A stretch of 64,000 bases of DNA from Megalobrama amblycephala (GCF_018812025.1 NC_063049.1:34656447-34720446), one strand, 5' to 3'; shown: positions 11,236 to 24,140, counted from the first letter of the stretch. Numbers and translations are program-made. Notes: generated by a model from the letters alone, not told the origin.

Positions 11236-11784
11236 CTGCAAGAGATAGAGAGAGAGACAGAGAAAGTGGAGAAAAGAGACACATAAAATTACCAGCAACT
11301 ACGGATAATAACCATCCCTCACCACACACACAATGACCATAACAATCAGCCGGCACAGGATTTATGACGGTAATATGGAGAGAAGAGGCCGAAGAGGGGG
11401 AATTGTTAGCTTAGATATCAATATGAACACCCTTAGAGTCATCCGAACACCTCATCAACCAGAAAGACAAATAACACTTTGCGGACAATAGGAAGAGATA
11501 CTCCGTATTGTTCTATTAAGGGTGGAAAAGGCATGCTGCGCCTACCTAACCTTGAGGAACATCTGTATGCGAGTGTATCTGTCTGTGCTCAGTGAGACCG
11601 AGGCTGATATGTGCTTCTTTATAAGTGAATCTCTTGTGAGAGATGAATAAATGCCTTGCAGCAATTACAGCTGCTCTTCATTTCATGCTGTAAACCATCT
11701 CTGATGCAATAAAGCAGCAGACGGCCGTGGGAAGCACGCAACAGACACAGCTTCAGGTCCGTAAATATACAGTTTTCAACCCAT

Positions 11785-12000
11785 ATTAAAAGGGACACAA
11801 CCGTTTTCAAATAAATGCTGCTCTAACTTTCTATTTCAAAAAAATATCAACTTTTCAACACTGATAATAAGAAGAAATGTTTTATTACAATTTTTTAAAT
11901 TGTAATAATATTTAACAATATTACTGTTTTACTGTACTTTTGATAAAATAAATGCAGCCTGAGTATGTATAAAAGACTTCTTTTAAAAAATATTTTTAAT
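11785..12000 (-). mobile_element. Copy of the recurring MITE-like family (family A)
   Basis: Partial, reverse-oriented copy of a repeat seen many times in this window. Hallmarks are ataaatgctg, a poly-AT middle with gtaataatattt, and ataaatgcagcct near the end. Full copies end in sequences like acactaccgttcaaaag and its complement. Confidence 0.6.
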
Positions 12001-12004
12001 GACA

Positions 12005-12303
12005 GTGACCAAAAATGACGCATCTGTCATCATTTACTCACAACTCAAGTTGTTCCAAATCTGTATGACTTTCTTTCATCTGTGGAACACAAAAGAAGAA
12101 ATTTTTAAGAATGTTTTTGTCCATACAATGAAAGTCAATGGGGTCCTAAACAACACTGGACTCCATTGACTTTCACTGTAAAGACAAAAAAGACGTTTTA
12201 CAAAACATCTTCTTTTTGGTTCCACAGAAGAAAAAGTCATACTGGTTTGGAATAACATAAGAACGATGTTGACAGAAGTTTAATTTTTGGGTGAACTATC
12301 CCC
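12005..12303. mobile_element. MITE-like element with ends of the tagttcaccc type
   Basis: About 300 bp with characteristic inner sequence gtcatcatttactcacaa on one side and tttttgggtgaactatccc at the other. An internal inverted repeat (gtcaatggggtcc / ggactccattgac) folds the middle. Confidence 0.6.
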
Positions 12304-13434
12304 ATCATTTCTCATCTATCCTCTACTATTGCTATAGCGGCAAAAGGCTTAAAACAAAATAAATAAATTAACATTCAACCACAACTACATGCTCTATTTA
12401 GGATATTAATAAATCTATTGCATTCATTTCACCTTCAAGTCTTATCAAAATCATCATAGCTATAAAAATAGCATGCATGAACGTCACCAGAATATCATAA
12501 TTACCAGTGGGAAAACTCTGGATATTCATTGAGTTTGGGGCCATGTTAATTAAAGGCGCAAGGAAATTAGTATTGGTTGTGATTAAGTTTTAATTGCGAA
12601 TGTTGACTGTACAATTTAGTTTGCATGCATTGTGCGTTGCCATAAAGCTTGCCAGAAAATACTCGTCATTTAGCTGGTTTACGAGATGACAGGCTTGGCA
12701 ACAGAACTACATTTCCCATCATTCTCTAAGGGAGAACAAGAAGATAAAATATAAAGTATCAACTAAACACCTAATGTGCATCATTTTGTTATATTATACT
12801 TTAGCTCTGAAAAAGCTTACTGTCTTTTTTGGTAAGTAAAAAAGCGAGAAAGAAATATGATGGCCCAGCGAGTCATTTTTATTCTGACACTGGGCCTGCC
12901 AAAATCGTGCGGAGCATAGCACAGAGATAAAGGTGGATGTAAAACTCCTCCAAGGCTATAACTAGAAAGCATTATCACTTTCTCTGTTAATTGTGCTGCT
13001 TCTCCAGACACCTGCTGCACACAAATATCCATTTCCTTTCCACACACAAAACACTGTTTGTTAGTGTTGTTTAATTATGCCTTTGTGAAGCAGATGTTGC
13101 TGATTACTTCACAGGTAGGTTAGACCACTCAGCAGTTAATCTGCACTAATAACAACAAACATTTTAACAGCTTAGCTAAGCCTGGCATCATCTGAGAGGC
13201 TTATGGGTGTGTATGTGTGTGTAAAGTCCCTATTGGAGAAATTCAGTTGCATCACTTGGTTAGAACTTTAGTTTCTCTCTTATTTGCATATTGTCTCTAG
13301 TGGTCTAATTTATAGTGGACCAAGTTTTTTGTCTGGATGTTACTATACAGTTATTATCATAATTCTTAATTTTCTTTACCACATTGCATGCAGTAAAAAT
13401 GCTAATGCAAATGATTTTTGTTAAAAATAAATAA

Positions 13435-13997
13435 TTAAAGGATTAGTTCACTTTCAAATGAAAATTAGCCCCAGCTTTACTCACCCTCAAGCCATCCTAG
13501 GTGTATATGACTTTCATAATGGCAGTGAATAGGGGTCACAAGTATGAGCTGAATAAAGTGCTTCCATCCACATCCATCCATCATAAATGTGTACTCACAG
13601 GGCTCCAGGGGGTTAATAAAGGTCTTCTAAAGTGAAGCGATGCATTTGTGTTAAAAAAAAGTATCCATATTTAACAAGTAAAATATCTAGCATCCGCCAG
13701 ACCGCCTTCCGTATTGAACGAACAAAGAAAGTGTAAAACTCTTGCAGTTCAAAAAGCTTATGCTACGTCCTACGCCTTCCCTATTGAATGATGGATGGAT
13801 GTAGACGGAAGCACTTTCTTCAGCTCATACTCTTGACCCCTGTTCACCACCATTATAAAGCTCGGATGCGTCAGGATATTTATTAAAATATCTCCGATTG
13901 TGTTCATCAGAAAGAAGAAAGTCATATACACCTAGGATGGCTTGAGGGTGAGTAAAGCTTGGGCTAATTTTCATTTGAAAGTGAACTAATCCTTTAA
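13435..13997. mobile_element. Inverted-repeat element, ends ttaaaggattagttcac
   Basis: 563 bp with long terminal inverted repeats: ttaaaggattagttcact and about 70 more bases match the complement of the right end (gtgaactaatcctttaa). The arms include ctcaagccatcctaggtgta on both sides. No transposase is encoded, so it is non-autonomous. Confidence 0.75.
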
Positions 13998-14195
13998 GAG
14001 CAGTACAACAAACACTACCATGTTGTATAAATATTTTACAATTTAAATACTTTTTTAGGCATGACATATTTTACACATTTAACTGTAATACGAGTTACAA
14101 GGAAATGTGCTTAACTATCAATTTCACAATGCAAAATATATTAATGATTCTTTATGGATATTCCTTTATTCTTTATAGAACAATTATTAACATAT

Positions 14196-14513
14196 GGGCC
14201 TCATTTGTGAAACTTTCGTAAATATGAGCAATTTACGCATAAAACAGGCATTCTTGAAAACTCTCCTTCGGATTCACAAGCACTTCGTAAACATAAAATT
14301 TTATAGTTAAACGCATGTATGTTAATGAATTCCAATCATTCGGAAATAGTAAATTCATACATTTAGACATGGTAGGGAACAGGTGTACAGGTTTATACCA
14401 ACTAACATTTTAAAAATACGAACATTTTCATGAATCCGAAAATTTATGTCAGAACAGCTTCACTGCTGATTTACACAAAAATTTGTTCAGCTTGTGTTTC
14501 ATGAACGAGGCCC
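14196..14513. mobile_element. Inverted-repeat element, ends gggcctca
   Basis: About 318 bp bounded by gggcctcatttgtgaaac and the inverted gtttcatgaacgaggccc. Non-coding. Confidence 0.65.
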
Positions 14514-15957
14514 AAACTGTATTTCTCTCCACCGAAGACGACTTTTTTTTGTAAAAGGCTCCATATGGGTAAAATTTGTTTGGGTAATGGTTTTATTATA
14601 AAATTATATTTATTTAAAAACAATAGAAATCTTTTCTAAGTTACTTTGTGTGTGTTGGCTAGCTGGTGGCACACTGACTGAACCACTTCAGAAATGAACA
14701 GGCTGTGAATAGGCAAAAACAAAATGAAAGAGAATATTTATCATTTAAATTTCCAGGCACAGGCAAAAAAAAAAAAGTCAGGACACGCACTCAGTTTTAG
14801 AGAGTTTGTTTTTGTCTATGTTTGTGCTGGTATTGGTCTCGGAGGGCTCATGATCGCGTCATTTGCGAGACCTTTATGTTTGACTCAAGCAGACAACAGC
14901 CTGAGGCCTCGGAGCATTAGAGACGGATCGGCTAAATCCTCTTTCAGCAACACACACAAGCACACGGCCGTACGCACCTTGTCATGTAGTCATCAATTTA
15001 AACCAAAGTGCTTGAGGCTGTTTTGAAAAAGGGGCAGCGCTGAGTGCACAGCCCATCTGTGGTAATGTCTCTAACCTGATCAGATTCATGGACATCCAAA
15101 CAGCTTATTCATCCCAATCCCAGGTGTCTCCTATGGGGCAGGACTCTCTGTAAACACTTGCCAAGATTAGGCAACTTAATTTACTTTCTCACTAAATTAA
15201 CAAGAAGTAAAATCAATCCCACGGCAGCAAAAGTACACTTCAACAAGGGATTCAATTAATCATTGGACCAAGCCAATCGAAGGTGGTGTCTGCCGTTCAG
15301 CTCTGTTTGTGCTTTAAGCTAATAAATATTGAAAGAGATTGCATTGAAATTAAAGAAACATACACACAGAATCTAAAATTAATAATCACCGAGCATCAAA
15401 CACAAGAAACACAGCTTTTGTGAGTGACCTTGCAAAATCTCAGTATGATTATTTTACTCAAAAATCAACAACAACAAAAAAAAAATGCCACAAAAAAATA
15501 CAATTAAAATATATATAATGATGCTATGACTGACACAACGGCCTCTTTGCCTTAAATATTGAAGAGAAAATCAGCTTCATTAATTTGCCAGTTTTTTTTT
15601 TTTTTTTTTGCAAAATCATAATGCAACATTGCAAAATACAGTTGCCAGTAAGAAATAATGATGGTCGGTCAATTATCTAAATTCACCTGCCATAGGAAGG
15701 TTGTCTTTGTGACTATACTGTGCAAAGAGCAAAAGAAGATTGAGGGGAGTGGCCAATCAGAAACACTCTGCCTGACAATCACTATGACATGCCTTTGAAG
15801 GGTGTGGTTTATGGGTGGTCTAAATCAGTGGCTAAGTCTTGTGAAAAAAACAATACAGTTATATATGACAAAAATATGTAAATAAAAATATGAAAAAGTA
15901 TTCCAAAATACTTTTGATCAGACTGACTGATCTGATTATTCATTGTATTTATGAAGT

Positions 15958-16770
15958 TAACACTACCGTTTAAAAGTCTGGGGCTGGTAAGATTTTTTTA
16001 AATGTTTTTTTTTTTTTTTTATGTTTAAAATGTAAATGTATTCCTGATATGCAAAACTTAAAGGTGATAGAGAGCATTTTTTCATCGACTGAGAATCCAA
16101 AGACTGTTACTGAGTTTTTGAAATGAGCGTATGCGTAAGAACAGCCCCCCTCCTTCACAGCTCATTTCAAAGGAACGCCTCCCAAAACTCATGCACAAGT
16201 ATTGGAACACGAGTGTTTGTTTACCACCGGCATTCGCTGTGTCGTGTTAGTGGATTCATTATGTCGGACTCACCGCAGGTAACTCATAATCTGCAGTTGT
16301 TACTCCTGTCTCCTGAGAAAAACATTGCATGTGGCGCCTGTGGAGTGTGGAAAGTTACTGGAGCACACAGCCGCGCACGTCTCTCACAAGGAACGTCATG
16401 GCAGTGATTGACAAGCCAGAGGGCCAATCCGCGCACGTCTCTCACAAGGAACGTCACGGCAGTGATTGACAAACCAGAGGGCCATGTGGCTGATGTTTTT
16501 AAGGCCCTACCTCGTGCACAGATGATGTATATTAATATTATTACTTTCAGTGCACCTAATAAATAGTCTTTTATCAGTTAGTAAAGACAGTTTCAAGTAA
16601 TATTGCAAAAATGTATAAAACAAAACATCCTCTTTAGCACCTTTAATTACTCCAGTCTTCAGTGATTGGAAACATTTCTTATTATTATCAGTGTTGAAAA
16701 CAGTTGTGCTGCTTAATATTTTTGTGGAAACTGTTGTGCATTTTTTTCAGGATTCTTTGATGAATAGAAA
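15958..16770 (+). mobile_element. Family A copy split by a nested element
   Basis: The left part (about 15958-16040) starts acactaccgtttaaaag and the right part (about 16650-16770) resumes with ctccagtcttcagtg and ggattctttgatgaatag. The element at 16059-16645 separates them, so it inserted after family A. Confidence 0.6.
16059..16645. mobile_element. Non-autonomous DNA element, ends ttaaaggtg
   Basis: 587 bp from ttaaaggtgatagag to gcacctttaa, with matching inverted ends. It contains a direct duplication of about 60 bp (cgcgcacgtctctcacaagg appears at 16370 and 16430). It is inserted in a family A repeat. Confidence 0.65.
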
Positions 16771-16838
16771 ACTAATATTATTGGCTTTGTTTTGTTTGTT
16801 TTGTAAGTGTAGCTGGACAAAAATATAACTGAACTCAC

Positions 16839-16932
16839 AGGCCCAGTGCAGGTTAGACCATCATCATCTGCTACCTCACACTGTGCGTCACACTCCAAGC
16901 ACACTGAACCATTTGCGAACTCACGTACATCC
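16839..16932 (-). CDS. erbb4: erbb4 exon 14 (domain IV)
   Basis: 94-nt exon encoding DVREFANGSVCLECDAQCEV then ADDDGLTCTGP. It continues domain IV with the CxxCxxxC pattern and an N-G-S potential glycosylation site. The acceptor is ctcttttatag|GGATGT and the donor is GGCCT|gtgagt. It is separated from exon 13 by about 13.7 kb of intron holding a DIRS retrotransposon, and a (UG)38 tract in the transcript lies about 290 nt upstream of its acceptor. Confidence 0.94.
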
Positions 16933-17222
16933 CTATAAAAGAGAAAGAGAGAGGGAACAAAGAAAAAAAATGAGGTACTACAATAACATTTAATGACCGT
17001 TCAAGAGCATTCATGTTTCAGATGGGAAAAAATGGCGCGTCAATTCTTCAAAGTTCTTCCAGGAATTCCTGCTGAAGGATCTAGATGATTCAATCACTAG
17101 CCTTTTAAAGTCAAGACAACTCTCCAGTTTCAAACTAGATATTGCAGGTCATTATGTACACTTCAGATTTCAAAACCTGAATGAGGAAAGGCTGAATCAC
17201 AGGCAGTAAAAGAAGAGTCATT

Positions 17223-17223
<1 letters not shown>

Positions 17224-17299
<76 letters not shown>
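17224..17299. repeat. (CA)38 microsatellite
   Basis: 76 uninterrupted nt of CA on the plus strand, (UG)38 in the erbb4 transcript. It lies about 290 nt upstream of exon 14. Confidence 0.97.
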
Positions 17300-17302
<3 letters not shown>

Positions 17303-17984
17303 AGATTGTGAAAGCGCAGCCAAAGGGAATTCAGTGCTTGAGGCACTGCAAGGCCGTAGGGAGGCAACAGTGGAATCTAACACATCCGCCGGGTGTTTAC
17401 AGCACTTCTCGGATGGCTGCCACAGCTGGCAAACACAGTTACTATTGACCAAAAGTAAACAGTCAGCCTTCACCACCTATCGAGGTGACAATTCATCAAG
17501 CACATTCAGGGACACCTCAAAGCACCACGCGGAGGAAATCAGCCTGGGACCTCTGAAACAAATGATCACAAAATGGTTCAATATGGGCAAACACAGTCGC
17601 TTCCTGGTCCCATCACTCCTCTGAAGACGGTAGTGACATTTTAGAAGCTGACATCCGTTACTGTGACAAGTGGAGGATGGCAGCTCAGTGAGGGAGAAAA
17701 TTATTTTAAATATTTTTTTTTTTATTATTGACATGTGCTACGTAAATGAGTGTTAAATTGAATGAGAATTAATTATTCTTTATCTAAAAGGCACAGCACA
17801 TTTTGTGCAGAGTGTGAGGAAGCTTTTAAAACAGCCCCTTATCATTAAAGGACTTCTCTTTCTCCCTTTATGTAAACGTTAACTTCACAGGCTCCGTTGC
17901 GTTTGCATGTCCACCGCATGTTTCCCGGTTCACTCTGTGCTCTCTTTGTACTCTACTGGTGTTTGCTTTAGGACACAGATTTTA

Positions 17985-18446
17985 CATTGGACATCAAATG
18001 GAGACCCAATACAGAAACAAAATGGTTCATGGTCCCACTTTATATTAAGTGGCCTTAACTACTATGTACTTACATTTAAATTAATCATTTGATACAATGC
18101 ACTTATTGTGTAAATACATGTTTTTACATTGTACTTATATTTTAAAAACTCCTGCATGTAATTACATCTGTAATTAATTTCTGTAATTACATTTATAATT
18201 ACACAGTTGACCCAACCCTTACACCTTACTCCTACCCTTAAACCTACCCATACCACTAAAGCTTTCCCTAACCTTACCTGTATCCCACCTCAATAGTAGC
18301 AAAAGTGTTTTGTAATTCAATATGAACCCAATAAGTACATTGTACTTATTTTTTGATGTAAGTACATAGTAGTTAAGGCCACTTAATATAAAGTGGGACC
18401 ATGCAAAACATGTTTCTGTATTGGGTCTCCATTTGATGTCTAATGT
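17985..18446. mobile_element. Fold-back element with two-part arms
   Basis: Inverted repeat with an outer arm (17985-18019 pairs with 18411-18446, containing catcaaatggagacccaata) and an inner arm (18029-18074 pairs with 18355-18403, containing ggtcccactttatattaag). The two arm parts are separated by short unpaired linkers. Non-coding. Confidence 0.75.
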
Positions 18447-18534
18447 GAAACATGACTTGGCTGAATTTTGCAGAATCATAAACAACAGCAGATGATGTGA
18501 TTTACAGGCTAAAACAAAAGAAACACTGTTACTG

Positions 18535-18920
18535 TTTAAACTCAAAAGTTTGGGGTAGGTAAATTTTTACCTTTTTTTTTTTTTTTTTTTTTTTAAAGAA
18601 GTCTCTTATGCTCACCAAGGCTGCATTTATTTGATCAAAAATACAGAAAACAGTATTATTTTGAAATATTATTACAATTTGTTACAAACTGTTTTCTATT
18701 TTAATATTTTAAAACTTATAATTTAAAACAGTAATTTATTCCTCTGGTGGCATAGCCGAGTTTTCAGCAACCTTTATTACTCCAGTCTTCAGTGTCACAT
18801 GATCCTTCAGAAATCATTCAGAATATTCTGATTTGGTGCTCAAGAAACATTTCTTATTAGAATAGAAAGTTCAAAAGAACAGTATGTGAAATAGAATCTT
18901 TTTTAACATTTTAAACGTAT
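18535..18920 (+). mobile_element. Family A copy
   Basis: Shows the typical order ctcaccaaggctgcatttat, ttgatcaaaaatacag, tactccagtcttcagtgtca, catgatccttcagaaatc and gctcaagaaacatttct. One end has the family's aaaagtttggggta sequence. Confidence 0.65.
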
Positions 18921-19290
18921 GTGTGCTCTAGAAACTCCAGGATTCTGCTTGCTGCTAATTCCTCACGAACATACACCATTTGAATCTTCCGAAAAATAAT
19001 CTTTCATAAAGTTCGGAAAGGTTAAAGCGAATTGCAACGACGTTCGCGGGCTTCATTACAGGATGCGCTGTGAGAGATGCGTGCTTTGTTTGATGTTGCT
19101 GTGCGCAGTCTCGCTTGTCGGTATTTTCCTTACAAATGATCTACGAAGGCATCATGTCGTTTGGAATGCAGTGGACTTTATATCTTTTTAAAATATTAAA
19201 GTCACTTACAGAAGGCTGCTTTCAATTTCAAATGTTGATGCTTTGTTTGTGAAGAGTGCTCCATGTAAGTGGTTTAATGTACTTGCATCT

Positions 19291-20277
19291 TAAAGGTGCC
19301 CTAGAACTTTTTTTAAAAAGATGTAATATAAGTTTAAGGTGTCTCCTGAATGTGTCTGTGAAGTTTCAGCTCAAAATACCCCATAGATTTTTTTTTATTC
19401 ATTTTTTTAACTGCCTATTTTGGGGCATCATTATAAATGAGCCGATTCAGGGCTACTGGCCCTTTAATTCTCATGCTCCATGCCCACGGAGCTCGCGCTT
19501 GCCTTGAACAGTGCATAAACAAAGTTTACACAGCTAATATAACCCTCAAATGGATCTTTACAAAGTGTTCGTCATGCATGCGGCATGCATGCGTCGGATT
19601 ATGTGAGTATTGTATACTGTTATATTGTTTACATTTGATTTTGAATGAATTTGAGGCTGTGCTCCATGGCTAACGGCTAATGCTACACTGTTGGAGAGAT
19701 TTATAAAGAATGAAGTTGTGTTTATGCATTATACAGACTGCAAGTGTTTAATAATGAAAATAGCGACGGCTCTTGTCTCCGTGAATACAGTAATAAACGA
19801 TGCTAACTTTAACCACATTTAATAGTACATTAGCAACATGCTAATGAAACATTTAGAAAGACAATTTACAAATATCACTAAAAATATCATGATATCATGG
19901 ATCATGTCAGTTATTATTGCTCCATCTGCCATTTTCGCTGTTGTTCTTGCTTGCTTACTTACCTAGTTTGTTGATTCACCTGTGCAGATCCAGACGTTAC
20001 TGGCTGCCCTTGTCTAATGCCTTTCATAATGTTGGGAACATGAGCTGGCATATGCAAATATTGGGGGCGTACATATTAATGATCCCGACTGTTACGTAAC
20101 AGTCGGTGTTATGTTGAGATTCGCCTGTTCTTCGGAGGTCTTTTAAACAAATGAGATTTATATAAGAAGGAGGAAACAATGGAGTTTGAGACTCACTGTA
20201 TGTCATTTCCATGTACTGAACTCTTGTTATTTGACTATGCCAAGATAAATAAAATTTTTCATTCGAGGGCACCTTTA
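19291..20277. mobile_element. Non-autonomous DNA element, ends taaaggtgccctagaa
   Basis: 987 bp bounded by taaaggtgccctagaa and the inverted ttcgagggcacctta. Open frames inside are short and unrecognised. The middle holds a duplicated CATGCATGCG motif. Confidence 0.7.
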
Positions 20278-21002
20278 AAATGGTTTTATGATGCAAAATT
20301 AATGTAAACACAACCAGTTTTGTCTTAAGGGATTAAATGGACAGGACAAACTGCATTACTTATTATATTTCAAAATAAATTTGTGCGTGAATGCAGCTTA
20401 ATGGATCTCTCGCTGTCTATGATGTAACAATCAAACGACAGTAAATATGAGAAAGAAAACGTTCAAATAATCTTAAATACTGAAAGCACTCTTTGTTTAT
20501 TGCTTGTAATATGTTTCGTTGCTCCTCTTTATTATTTGCTACTTGCTTGAATGTTTTGAAGTTATAGGCCTATTAGTTTAAAGTTCTTAACATACAATTG
20601 TTTTAATTAAATTGTTTCATTTTGAAATTATTTTAAAAAGTACTTATAATGACTTGTACACATATGTAAATGTAAAGATTTTAAGGTTTTTAAGTCGGTA
20701 AACTAATTAATTAATTAATAATAAAAAAAAAAAAAAGTAGATCAAGAATCGTTTTGAAATCGGATTGTGACTCCAAGAATCGGATCGGATTGTGAGGTGT
20801 CCAAAGATAACCACCCTGCTGTCATGTTTGATCAATTTCATGTATCCTGGCAGAATACAAGTATTCATTTCTTAAAAAAAAAAAAAAAACTAACCCCAAA
20901 GTATCATATCTAGAATCACATCATGCCCTCCCTCTCTAATATCACCTGACACTGAAAACTGGATCAGAAAGCCTTATGGACCGTTTTCACATCTGCATTT
21001 AG

Positions 21003-22030
21003 TAGGGGCGTGACGAGGCAGTTAGCTCGAGAGACGAGACACGAGATAGAGTTCACGAGACAAGATTTTTACACAGTATTTTTAAGAAATCTTCAGTGAT
21101 GAAATACATGACTAGAAAAATAGTCTGCAGGTGCATTTGAAATGTTTTAACTAATCATCTTGTAATGAATGTCATTTCATTTCTACTTGCTCAGTATGAA
21201 TTATCATGTGTAGTAAAAGATAACAATACTCAAGCACTGTAAAAGGTTTTGCCACTAACTCAACTGACTGGATTCTCTCCTGTATGATTTCATATGAGTC
21301 TCTTCAGACCTTAGAACTGTACATGATTTATGAGTTTCTACAACTTTTGATCTCCTAACTGAACTCCTTTCCACAAACTGATCAAATAAAAACAGTATAA
21401 ATAAAAATGAATAACAGTTTTCTCTTAGTCTTATTAAGTGCAAACAATAAGTGCAACCATAATCAAAGTACTCTTTCAATATTCAAATTGCAAACAGAGA
21501 CCACATTTTTCTTCAAGCGTGATACAGAGCTGAGATACAACTACACAGCCCAGCCTAAGATAGCTTTCATATTGGAAACTCGCATTTTTCACTTTCAATT
21601 TCATGCTCATGCATACTCTTGTGAATGGGGAGCGCCGGTGCTGAGCATGCATTCTACAAGATAAGACATTTGTCAGACACTTTTAGGCTCTGTTGAGCCA
21701 CGAATCCTCCACCAATGTCTTGTAAGTCATCTCATCACTTACTCTTGTCACGTGATCAGTGAACTCCTGCTGCACTATGTACAATTATGCTACTCATGTT
21801 GGATGAGCTGGATGGGATTGAAGCCACCATTATGCAACTGAATGAAATGGTTTTTATCTCTATAAAAAGCAAAACGACAGTGGAGGGATAATGTAAATGT
21901 AGCGGTAGCGAATTCCATCCTAATTTCTCCCTCACACTGCATCATAGCAATATCGTGAGACAGCTGTTCACCATTACGAGAAATCTCGTCACAATTTCAT
22001 CTCATGGCACAAGATCTCATCACACCCCTA
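21003..22030. mobile_element. Inverted-repeat element, ends taggggcgtgacga
   Basis: About 1.03 kb. The left end taggggcgtgacgaggc and the right end ctcatcacaccccta are inverted copies. A run of gagacgaga/ctcgtc motifs follows on each side. It has no transposase. Confidence 0.7.
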
Positions 22031-22423
22031 GTATTTAGCACTAGTCACTTGTGATTCACTCATCCGATATGAATGTTAATATCAGCTGTAAAAAAGCATA
22101 CAAAGTTATGCTTACTTCCAGCAAACCACACAACAAAAACTGCCCTAAACATCTTCAAAAACTTTCAGTTATTTTAAAAACATCACAGTGGGTCTTTTCA
22201 TTTTTTAGCTGTTTGTTCCCAAAAACTGAGTGAATCATCTTGTGCGAACAGCGAGTTCAACCGCAGAGGTCGACAACCAGAAAACAAACAAAACACAAAC
22301 ACACACGCACACACACAAAAAGAGCAAAGATATCGGAGCACTGGGTGACTCGTGTGGGACGGGTGAGTAGGCAGACGTGACAGTGCAAGACAGTGATGCG
22401 TCTGTGGCCGTGCCGTGCCGTAC

Positions 22424-22495
22424 CTCTCCAAACCCGCCTCCCGCTTCTCGACCACATAAGGCCTGGTGAGCAGCTTGGGCCTAGAGCTGGCCAGT
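22424..22495 (-). other. Exon-like 72-nt stretch in erbb4 intron 13
   Basis: On the minus strand a ctgccttgcag-like acceptor precedes 72 nt that end at GAGAG|gtacgg. It has the same split-codon phase as the exon 13/14 junction (GG|A ... AG|G) and no stop, and would insert 24 residues including SSRPKLLTRPYVVEKREAG. It is GC-richer than its surroundings. I do not recognise the peptide, and no ErbB family exon is known to me at this place. It could be a cassette exon, an unrelated exonised repeat or chance. Confidence 0.2.
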
Positions 22496-23237
22496 CTGCA
22501 AGGCAAAAGAATCATGTGGGACGATCGCAGGGTGCACGAGCCCTGGCGCTGATTCACTATCAATGCAAAACCAAGATGGATGTGGCATTTATATAAAATA
22601 CAGTGCACCCATCCATGATAGTCCTAGTCCTAAACACTCAAAAGGACGAGGGATAATCTTAAAATGGCAAATGACTGTTGTTTTAGAATCTGAAAATGGA
22701 TGTTGTTTGTTTATTGTCTTGTTTTAGCTCTGGGCAAGGGAGAAATTAAATTTTGCTGCTTCGCTCAGTCAAATCAATCAAAAGCTGATATTCATCTTTC
22801 CCTTTGAGCAGTACGTAAGTACACAACAAATAAAGAGGGAACTCAAAACCAATCTGTAATTTACCCTCTTCACCGCACTGATCAACACTTTATTATTTAT
22901 TTATTCCAGTTGTGTTAACCAAGAGAAGGAGCTTAGTGTCAAAACATGAGATTATGAGAAATCAGACAAGGACTCACTACCAAAAAGAATTTTCGTGCTG
23001 GTTTGGTACTGATAAAAGGTGGTTTACCAAAGAAGGCTAGCTGGTTGAGTTAGTTAAGTAGCATAATAAGAACATCAGCACACCAGCATCCAAAACACAA
23101 TATGTGCACTTTCTAATTTACAGTGCCATGGCAAACAAAATGATTAATTTTACCCTGGGTTGTTTAGGAATTTATGATGAGATAAAGACACAGGGCACCA
23201 TGAAATAACACAAAGACAATAAATACATCAATTGTCT

Positions 23238-23577
23238 GGTTACACTTTATTTTGGTAGTCCACTTTAGACATTCTACTAACTATAAGTATCTTAACCTGG
23301 CAACTACACGTCAAATAATTCTCATTAATTTGCAACTACCTGCCAAAAGCTCTCAGAGTATTAGTAGACTGTTAGGTTAGGGTTAGAATAAGTTGACATT
23401 CTAATAAGTTGCAAAGTTACTTATAGTCAGTGGAATCTGTTGGGGAGCATCAAAATAAAGTGTTAGCAAATATTAAGCAGATAGTCTACTAATACTCTGA
23501 TAGTTGACATGTAGTTGCAAAGTTACTTATAGTTAGTAAAACTGTCTAAAGTCAACTATCAAATTTAAAGTGTTACC
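23238..23577. mobile_element. MITE-like element, ends ggttacactttat
   Basis: 340 bp bounded by ggttacactttattttg and the inverted aaatttaaagtgttacc. The arms share actataagtaactt-type sequence and tttagac motifs. It is related to 1908-2101. Confidence 0.7.
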
Positions 23578-23875
23578 AATTGTCTATCTATTATTGGCTG
23601 CACATGAAACAAGAAAGGATGACAAGAAAATACACAGATTTACTACACAAAATATGTTTTTTTTTTAGAATGCTTTGGCACACATTACAATTTCATGTGC
23701 CCTACATAATCCACCTGCTCTACTTTAATGTGTGACTAGTAAAACACACTATATCGACAGTATTTGTGCTTTTATTAAATAAGTTTGTTGTTGTTGTTGT
23801 TGTTGTTAAATGACTACAGGTTGACTACACCTTCATTTATTTTCCCTACTTTTTAAATGATTTTAAAAAGATAGT

Positions 23876-24140
23876 ACACCCCAAAATTTAAATTCTGTCA
23901 TCATTTACTCACCCACATTCATTCCAAACTTGTATGACTGAAAGTTTTTGTTTACGAGTGTGTGTTTGCCCATACAATGAAAGTTAGTGTGGTCCAAAAC
24001 AACACTGTCTTTCATGCATGGATTAATAAAAAGCACTCAGATATTTTTTCCAAAAAACAATGTTTCACAGAAGAAAGAAAAGATTTTGTAAATGATGACA
24101 GAAATCTTTTTTTTTCTTTAATCTTTAACTATCCCTTTAA
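23876..24140. mobile_element. MITE-like element of the tagtt(c/t)accc type
   Basis: Degenerate copy: gatagtacaccccaaaattt with gtcatcatttactcaccc on the left, aactatcccttta on the right. Non-coding. Confidence 0.55.

Larger units (their letters stand above)
11236..16838 (-). other. erbb4 intron 14
   Basis: 5.6 kb intron with several inverted-repeat elements (12005-12303, 13435-13997, 14196-14513, 16059-16645) and recurring-family copies (about 11785-12000, and 15958-16770 split by an insertion). No additional exon is seen. Confidence 0.75.

Noticed and set aside
22198..22608. 136-codon minus-strand open frame as an independent gene
   Set aside because: It runs through low-complexity Cys/Val-rich translation of a (CA)-rich stretch. 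Only the central 72 nt look exon-like, and they are reported separately at low confidence.
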